Below, in pieces: positions 59,477 to 64,000 of a stretch of 64,000 bases of DNA (position 1 is its first letter; every line of letters begins with the position of its first letter). The notes beneath the pieces are model-generated. The model saw nothing but the letters and a program-made list of their open reading frames with translations. It ran no database searches and was not told where the DNA came from. Both the position numbers and the translations under genes were made by a program. The DNA is from Pseudofrankia saprophytica (GTDB lineage: Bacteria > Actinomycetota > Actinomycetes > Frankiales > Frankiaceae): contig NZ_KI912266.1 of assembly GCF_000235425.2 (NCBI RefSeq), positions 3,787,671 to 3,851,670 of the forward strand, written 5' to 3'.

Positions 59477-59493
59477 GACAGGGGCTTGATGTG

Positions 59494-60441
59494 ATGAAGG
59501 CCGTCGCGCTGGACGTCGATGACCGCTTCCGGGTCGTCGAGGTGGCGGAACCCGTGCCCGGTCCCGGTGAGGTCGCGATCCGGGTCGCCTACGCGGGAGT
59601 GCAGTACGGCGACGTGCTCGTGCGCGCGGGTCATTTCCCCGTCCCGCGCCCGTTCGTGCCGGGTTTCGAGGCAGCGGGTGAGATCGTCGCGGTGGGGGAG
59701 GGCGTGGCGGACGCGCGACTGGGCGAACGGGTCACCGCGCTGCTCGGGGGCGGAGGCTACGCCGAGATCGTGACCGCGCCCGCCGTGCTGGCGATCAACG
59801 CCGAGCGAGTCGGCCCACGTGAGGCGGCCGGGTTCGGATGGGTCACGCCGACCGCCTACGACGTGATCAACTCCGTCGCCTCCGTTCGGCGCGGGGACAG
59901 CGTGCTGATCCACGCCGCCGCCGGCGGAGTCGGCTCGCAGGCCGCGCAGTTCGCCGCCGTGGCGGGCGCGGCCCGCATCGTCGGGGTGGTCGGCAACGTC
60001 GACCAGGTCGACTACGCCCACCGGTTCGGCTACCACCAGGTGCTGGTACGCGAGGATTTTCCCGACGCCCTGGGCGGGGAGACGTTCGACGCCATCCTGG
60101 ACCCGATCGGCGGCCCTGCCCGTGTCGCGAGCCTGGAGCGGCTGGCCCCGCATGGCCGGATCGTGGCCTACGGCAACATCGCCACCTTCGAACCGGTCAC
60201 CGTGTCGGCCAACGACCTGCTGGCCCGGGGGCAGTCCCTGATGACGTACAACAGCAACCTCGCCAGCCAGACCAGCCCGACGAAGCTGGCCGACAGCGCC
60301 ACCCGCGCCATGAGCCTGGTAGCGGACGGGTCGGTCCGCATCGACGTCACCGCGGAATACGACCTGGGCGACGTCGAGACCGCGATCGCGGATCTGGCGG
60401 GCGGAGCCACCCGTGGCAAGAGCATCGTCCGCGTCGGGTAA
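59494..60441 (+). CDS. Zinc-free quinone-oxidoreductase-type MDR
   Basis: A 315-residue NADPH:quinone-reductase-like medium-chain dehydrogenase: VQYGDVLVRAGHFPV, PFVPGFEAAGEIVAVGEGV, VLIHAAAGGVGSQAAQFAAVAGA (NADPH site) and GGATRGKSIVRVG at the end. Zinc ligands are absent. It reduces quinones or enoyl/alkenal compounds. ATG 59494 has AGGGGC upstream. Divergent MarR with operators suggests induction by an electrophile or aromatic compound. Confidence 0.93.
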   Translation: MKAVALDVDDRFRVVEVAEPVPGPGEVAIRVAYAGVQYGDVLVRAGHFPVPRPFVPGFEAAGEIVAVGEGVADARLGERVTALLGGGGYAEIVTAPAVLAINAERVGPREAAGFGWVTPTAYDVINSVASVRRGDSVLIHAAAGGVGSQAAQFAAVAGAARIVGVVGNVDQVDYAHRFGYHQVLVREDFPDALGGETFDAILDPIGGPARVASLERLAPHGRIVAYGNIATFEPVTVSANDLLARGQSLMTYNSNLASQTSPTKLADSATRAMSLVADGSVRIDVTAEYDLGDVETAIADLAGGATRGKSIVRVG

Positions 60442-60570
60442 ATGCCCGCACGCGGCGGTCGGGCCGGGTGCTCGACGCCGTCGGGCGGTCGGCCGGGCCG
60501 CGGGCGGCGACAATTCCACGAGACCACCAGTAACGCGACCGAGTCATGATCCGGTGGGATGTTTGGCGTC

Positions 60571-60946
60571 CTGGCACGCAAGAACGCAATCACCGTGGAA
60601 TTGCCTTGGCGATCGCGGAGTCAACCCCGCTTGGAGCCCGGCCCGGGCTCGGTCGGGGCGCCGTCCGGGCGCTCGTGCGGCCGCGTGCTCGTCCTGTCCG
60701 ACGTCAGAGTCACAACCAGCGCCGTTTCGCGCCCATGACGTCTGACCCGACGCCGGGATCCTGCTGGCGCCCGCCGCGACGCGGGTTAGAAGCGACCGGC
60801 CGCCGCTGCGCGCTGCCCGCCCATCCATCCATGGGCTGTGGCGGGCGGGAAGCCGGGATCCGCCCCACAACCCATGACCGGATCCGATGCGAGACCTGAG
60901 TAATTAGGGTTCCTCGCTCTGTCCCTGGCGATCCCGCCCGATCATG
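60571..60946. repeat. Dispersed structured repeat, copy 2
   Basis: Same orientation and conserved blocks as 34803-35155, starting CTGGCACGCAAGAACGCAAT and ending in ACCTGAGTAATTAGGGTTCC plus the GATCCC.CCCGATCA stem arm. A 20-25 bp insertion near 60781-60810 accounts for the greater length. It fills most of the 608-bp spacer between the oxidoreductase and YdcF genes; the rest of the spacer shows nothing else. Confidence 0.88.
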
Positions 60947-61049
60947 ATTCTGGTTGCGAAGGATGGTGTCGCCAGTGTCCGGGCGGATCGGCTGATCGAT
61001 TACCCGGCGAGTGCTGGCGCGTCGTCGAGGTAGTCGGGCCGAAGCCGGA

Positions 61050-61706
61050 TCAGGCGATCAGGCGGGTCGTGTAGCCGGCTGCGACGAGGGCGCGGTAGGC
61101 CTCGTGAACCTCGTGCGGAACGGGCTGAGATATGGCGTAGCCACGTTCTGCGTAGATCCAGATCCGTTGGGTGTCGCCGACCAGCATCGATACCACCCGA
61201 CCGACGTCCCCGATGCTGGCTATGTAGTCGTCCAGGGCGAGCGGCTGGGAGGCGCAGAGAACTTCGACGTCCGGCCAGAGCCTGCGGCAGGTGGCGTAGG
61301 CCCGGCGCTGTTGGTAGGGCCGGGAGATCAACATCACGGACTGCGGCTCGATGCCCCGGGCGCGCAGCAGGTCGTGGGAGCGGGTGATGTTCTCGCCGGT
61401 GTTGCGGGCGGTCGGCTCGACCAGAACGGCCGAGTCCGGGACACCGAGAACAAGAGTGTGCTCACGGTAGTGGACCGCCTCGCCCCGTGGGAAGGCGCCG
61501 ATGGTCGTGGGGGCGTTCGCCCCGGTGAACACGATGAGCGGGAACAGGCCACGCTCGTGCAGGTCGGCGGTGTAGGTCGCCACGCCAAGGTCGTGGCTAC
61601 CGAGGCCGATGCCCACATCCACGGTCCGCAGCTCGTGCCGCAGGTTGTGGTAGGTCCAGAGCACTTCCACTGGTCCACGGATCGCGGGCGCCAGCGTCGG
61701 GGTCAT
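61050..61706 (-). CDS. YdcF/SanA-like (DUF218) protein
   Basis: A 218-residue DUF218 protein: VDVGIGLGSHDLGVATYTADL, LIVFTGANAP, EPTARNTGENITRSHDLLRARG and VMLISRPYQQRRAYATCRRL match the family's core, which binds nucleotides or acts in envelope metabolism. There is no membrane segment, unlike ElyC/SanA. ATG 61706 overlaps the stop of the UTRA gene (ATGA), so the two form an operon. This pairing suggests a sugar- or nucleotide-linked role. Confidence 0.88.
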   Translation of the reverse strand: MTPTLAPAIRGPVEVLWTYHNLRHELRTVDVGIGLGSHDLGVATYTADLHERGLFPLIVFTGANAPTTIGAFPRGEAVHYREHTLVLGVPDSAVLVEPTARNTGENITRSHDLLRARGIEPQSVMLISRPYQQRRAYATCRRLWPDVEVLCASQPLALDDYIASIGDVGRVVSMLVGDTQRIWIYAERGYAISQPVPHEVHEAYRALVAAGYTTRLIA

Positions 61707-62215
61707 CGGCGCGCTCCCGAGTCGGGCACGTCGAACTCGTATGACCAGGCGAACCGGGACGCGGCGTGAATACCGATGGCGTATTCGACGACAACTCCGT
61801 CCGCGGTGGACGTCGTCCGGTGCAGCTCGACCACGGGTTCGCCGGGCGGCAGCTCAAGCGTCGTGACCTCTTCTGGCGTGGGCATCCTCGCGTGGAGATC
61901 TTCTACCATCCGGGCGATCTCGAGGCCTCGTTCATACAGGACCCGGAACCCACCGCCTGGTCCAGCCGGTCCGGCGGTCGTGTCGACCAGGCGCGTCCCC
62001 TTTACGTGCTCAGGTCGGTAGTAGCTGGTGAGCGTGTGGGTGGGTTCGCCCTGCTCGCGCACTATTCGGGCGCGCTCGTACACATGGGCGCCTGACGGTA
62101 GGCCGAGGGTGGCGGCGACTCTGTCGGGCGCTGGAATCCGGTTCACCGTCTGCGTCTGGTCGGAGGGCTCCCACGATCGCCCGGAGGCCTCGCGAGCAGC
62201 CGCGAAGGCCACCAC
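61703..62215 (-). CDS. GntR-type UTRA effector domain without HTH
   Basis: A 170-residue protein that is the ligand-binding half of a HutC/GntR regulator: AATLGLPSGAHVYERARIVR, THTLTSYYRPEHVKGTRLVD, EDLHARMPTPEE and EPVVELHRTTSTADGVVVEY. The frame stays open upstream to about 62290 with LRRLGIDRYDKAKWRDADVV, the usual linker after the DNA-binding domain, and then stops. The winged helix is absent in all frames up to 62458. The operators at 62300-62345 abut the linker, as if the HTH-coding part were deleted. The start is a GTG at 62215 or upstream. Confidence 0.82.
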   Translation of the reverse strand: MVAFAAAREASGRSWEPSDQTQTVNRIPAPDRVAATLGLPSGAHVYERARIVREQGEPTHTLTSYYRPEHVKGTRLVDTTAGPAGPGGGFRVLYERGLEIARMVEDLHARMPTPEEVTTLELPPGEPVVELHRTTSTADGVVVEYAIGIHAASRFAWSYEFDVPDSGARR

Positions 62216-62299
62216 GTCCGCGTCACGCCATTTCGCCTTGTCGTATCGATCGATGCCGAGCCGGCGCAGGGGCGGCCGAGGCCGGCCCGAGTCTAAATG

Positions 62300-62345
62300 C
62301 TTCCTAGGAAGGTTGTGTCACCGCTGGGGAACCTTCCTAGGAAGG
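62300..62345. promoter_or_regulatory. Two GntR-type operators CTTCCTAGGAAG
   Basis: Perfect palindromes CTTCCTAGGAAG (62300-62311) and CCTTCCTAGGAAGG (62332-62345), centres 33 bp apart. CCTAGG-centred sites are typical of GntR/HutC-type autoregulation in actinomycetes. They sit directly before the HTH-less regulator gene. Confidence 0.7.
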
Positions 62346-62458
62346 ACTGGACGGTCGGTGTTCGGACACGCAGCCAAGCGTTTTGATCCGATCTATGTCG
62401 GCGTCGACCGCTGCTGACCTGGCTACCCGCATCTGCCACGACGCGGGAGAGACCGATC

Positions 62459-62872
62459 GTGGAGAATGAGGGCATGTCGGCCGACGGAGACGACGACATG
62501 CGAGGCCCCGATTACCCACGTCGATCGTGGGGAGCGCCCGAGTACTCACTGCGGGACGTGGACTGGTGGCCGTTCTTGTGGGCTGCGGCCCTCGGCGCCT
62601 GCCTGGTCGTGGTCGTGTTTCTCGTGCTCTACGTACCGCTGGCGGGGAGGCCCGACGACCCCGCCGTGTGGGGACCGCAGTCAGACGACGTGCTGGTGTT
62701 CGGGGCGGCTGTGCTGGGGCTGCCGGTAGTGGCTGGCGCCGTGTTGTCCACCATGCTGGTCCGGGTCTTTGCACCGGTCCGCAGGCTCCCGCCGTTCGTG
62801 CAGGCGTGCGCGGGGCTGGTCGCCGAGGTTGCCCTCGTCGCGCTGTTGAGGTTCGTGGCCTCCGGCCACTGA
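62459..62872 (+). CDS. Small membrane protein, unknown function
   Basis: A 137-residue protein with an acidic N-terminus and three hydrophobic segments (FLWAAALGACLVVVVFLVLYV; VLVFGAAVLGLPVVAGAVLS; FVQACAGLVAEVALVALLRF). No family recognised. GTG 62459 has GGAGAG upstream; ATG 62474 is an alternative. Confidence 0.7.
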   Translation: MENEGMSADGDDDMRGPDYPRRSWGAPEYSLRDVDWWPFLWAAALGACLVVVVFLVLYVPLAGRPDDPAVWGPQSDDVLVFGAAVLGLPVVAGAVLSTMLVRVFAPVRRLPPFVQACAGLVAEVALVALLRFVASGH

Positions 62873-63659
62873 ACGTCCGCCTCGCCGACTCGGAACCTGG
62901 TGATCACGAGGACATGGTTGGTGTAGCCGATGATCAGCGCCATATACGCCATATACGCCATATAGGAGTCGAGGGTGGCGTGAGCGTCTGCCGACAGGTA
63001 GGGCAGGCTGTGCGGTCCCGCGTCGGTGGGCAGCGGCCCGGGAGTCATGTCTGTGACCTACTTTCCAGCGTGGCGGGGTCCAGCAGATGGACGTTGGAAG
63101 CGCCGCACCAGATCTGGGACTCGCGTTCAACGCCGGTGTCGCCGGGCGTGGTCAGCGCGTCGGCCAGGTCATGCACCGGGCACGGCGGCCGGACCGGGAC
63201 CGCCGCGGTGTCGCCGACGCCGGCCAGGAACTGTTGAAAGACCAGGGGGACCGCCGTCCTGCCGCCCGGCCGCGACGCGAAGTGGTCGACCAGGAACGGC
63301 GCCGGCAGCATCGAGACCGCCCCGGCCAGGTCGCGCGGGGTGGCGCGGGGTGGCGCCCGAAATCTCAGCCAGGAAAATCGCGCAGCGAACACGTCTCCGT
63401 CTTATGATTCTTACCTCGCAAAGAATGCGCCTCGCTGGATTCTTGGCCGGTACGGCGACAGCCGCCAGGACTAGGGCTGCCGCGACGTCCAGGCTCCTAG
63501 CCCGCGCCGAGACGACAGCGGAAGCGAGCCATAGGCCGCTCCCGGACTGCTTGCTTCAGCTAGCACAGGTTCAACCCGCGCTTAAGACCGCTACGGGCGG
63601 ACGCCGTACGCCGTCGGGATGCCACCACGTGGTTGCGGGCTGATGGGACACTGGTCGTG
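62873..63659. other. Gene-poor 787-bp stretch
   Basis: No frame has convincing family similarity. A minus-strand frame at 63045-63392 (for example [20 protein letters not shown]) is the most protein-like and may be a decayed gene. A 9-bp repeat (CATATACGC twice, then CATATAG) lies at 62941-62965. The last 250 bases include a less GC-rich segment before the TIR gene. Confidence 0.45.
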
Positions 63660-64000
63660 TGATCGACAGAGGGGGCCGAGGCGCAGTCGAAGGCAGTTCC
63701 GAGGGCTGGGACTTCTTCGTCTCCTACACGGCAGTTGATCAGACGTGGGCGGAGTGGATCTCCTGGCAGTTGGAAGCAGCGGGCTACCGCGTCCTCGTCC
63801 AGGCATGGGACTTCGTCGCGGGGACGAACTGGCAGATCCGGATGCAGCAGGGCATGGAAGGTGCCCGACGCACCGTCGCCGTGCTGTCCACCGCCTACCT
63901 GTCCTCGGTCTACGGCCAGAATGAGTGGCAGGCCGCGCACGCGGCGGATCCCCATGGCTTCGCGCGTAAGCTGCTGCCCGTACGGGTCGAGGACTGCCGA
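63660..64000 (+). CDS. TIR-domain protein (3' end outside window)
   Basis: From GTG 63660 the open frame encodes GWDFFVSYTAVDQTWAEWIS, AGYRVLVQAWDFVAGTNWQI, RMQQGMEGARRTVAVLST, AYLSSVYGQNEWQ with the likely NADase Glu, and ARKLLPVRVEDCR, and runs off the window. It is a TIR domain very similar along its visible length to residues 10-110 of the TIR-WD40 protein at 30839. A WD40, NB-ARC or TPR C-terminal part would be expected beyond the edge. No strong ribosome-binding site is visible. Confidence 0.9.

Noticed and set aside
62629-63130. Minus-strand frame with a YMAYMAYMA repeat
   Set aside because: The repeat is a 9-bp noncoding tandem; the frame overlaps a plus-strand membrane protein and has no recognisable domain.

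Overview
The window is 64 kb of very GC-rich chromosomal DNA from an actinomycete. GTG/TTG starts are frequent, start/stop overlaps (ATGA, GTGA) are common, and there are several flavin/F420-type oxidoreductases (two luciferase-like proteins, two PPOX-fold proteins). TetR/IclR/MarR/GntR regulators are numerous, solute-binding lipoproteins are paralogous, and TIR-WD40 and pentapeptide proteins are present. This gene mix resembles Frankia/Pseudofrankia, but genus is an inference. No rRNA, tRNA or CRISPR array was seen.

Layout. 1-2.3 kb: end of an ABC exporter, a 44-bp perfect palindrome, and a branched-chain-type solute-binding lipoprotein. 2.3-7.7 kb: a catabolic-looking island (esterase, IclR regulator, SDR-SDR-luciferase-like operon, PPOX protein) in which two near-identical palindromes link the IclR/esterase promoter to the SDR operon. 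7.9-15.5 kb: YihY membrane protein, a pore-loop-like membrane protein, MscL, TetR with an LLM oxidoreductase, a stand-alone response regulator, and TetR with a DHA2-type exporter. 15.5-17.7 kb: a putative protein-glycosylation pair, made of a glycosyltransferase ending in a PqqD-like (RiPP leader-recognition) domain and, 8 nt downstream, a small protein with a conserved-looking N-terminal segment and nine Thr/Pro heptads. This is my leading candidate for an undescribed system. 17.8-29.9 kb: a second type of solute-binding lipoprotein, MocR with a divergent aminotransferase, PEP carboxylase, a GT2 glycosyltransferase, an SGNH hydrolase and a GAF-EAL phosphodiesterase.

30-35.2 kb is an accessory zone: dead serine recombinase, TIR-WD40 protein, pentapeptide protein, a 106/107-bp tandem duplication, and a gene cut off by a ~350-bp structured repeat. 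The second copy of that repeat lies at 60.6-60.9 kb, and a second TIR gene begins at the right edge. 35.3-39.3 kb: an operon of a PEP-synthase/rifampin-phosphotransferase-like enzyme with two small membrane proteins, preceded by a PAP2 phosphatase. 39.4-42.3 kb: an OB-fold/thiolase gene that has lost its 5' end at an IS110-family element. 42.4-48.9 kb: Baeyer-Villiger-type monooxygenase plus zinc alcohol dehydrogenase, a paralogue of the first solute-binding protein, an APH-fold kinase and TetR.

49-55.7 kb: TetR and a divergent four-gene operon (DapB/diaminopentanoate-dehydrogenase-like, PanC-like ligase with altered acceptor-site residues, SDR, aldehyde dehydrogenase), followed by an enoyl-CoA hydratase and a PPOX protein. 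56-57.2 kb: a Panacea-domain antitoxin overlapping a Fic toxin. 57.2-60.4 kb: TetR/SDR and MarR/quinone-oxidoreductase divergent pairs, each with clear candidate operators. 60.4-64 kb: repeat copy 2, a YdcF protein, a GntR-type UTRA protein that has lost its DNA-binding domain while its two palindromic operators remain, a small membrane protein, a gene-poor stretch, and the start of the second TIR gene. Much of the window reads as small catabolic modules, each with a divergent regulator, with defence-like and mobile remnants between them.
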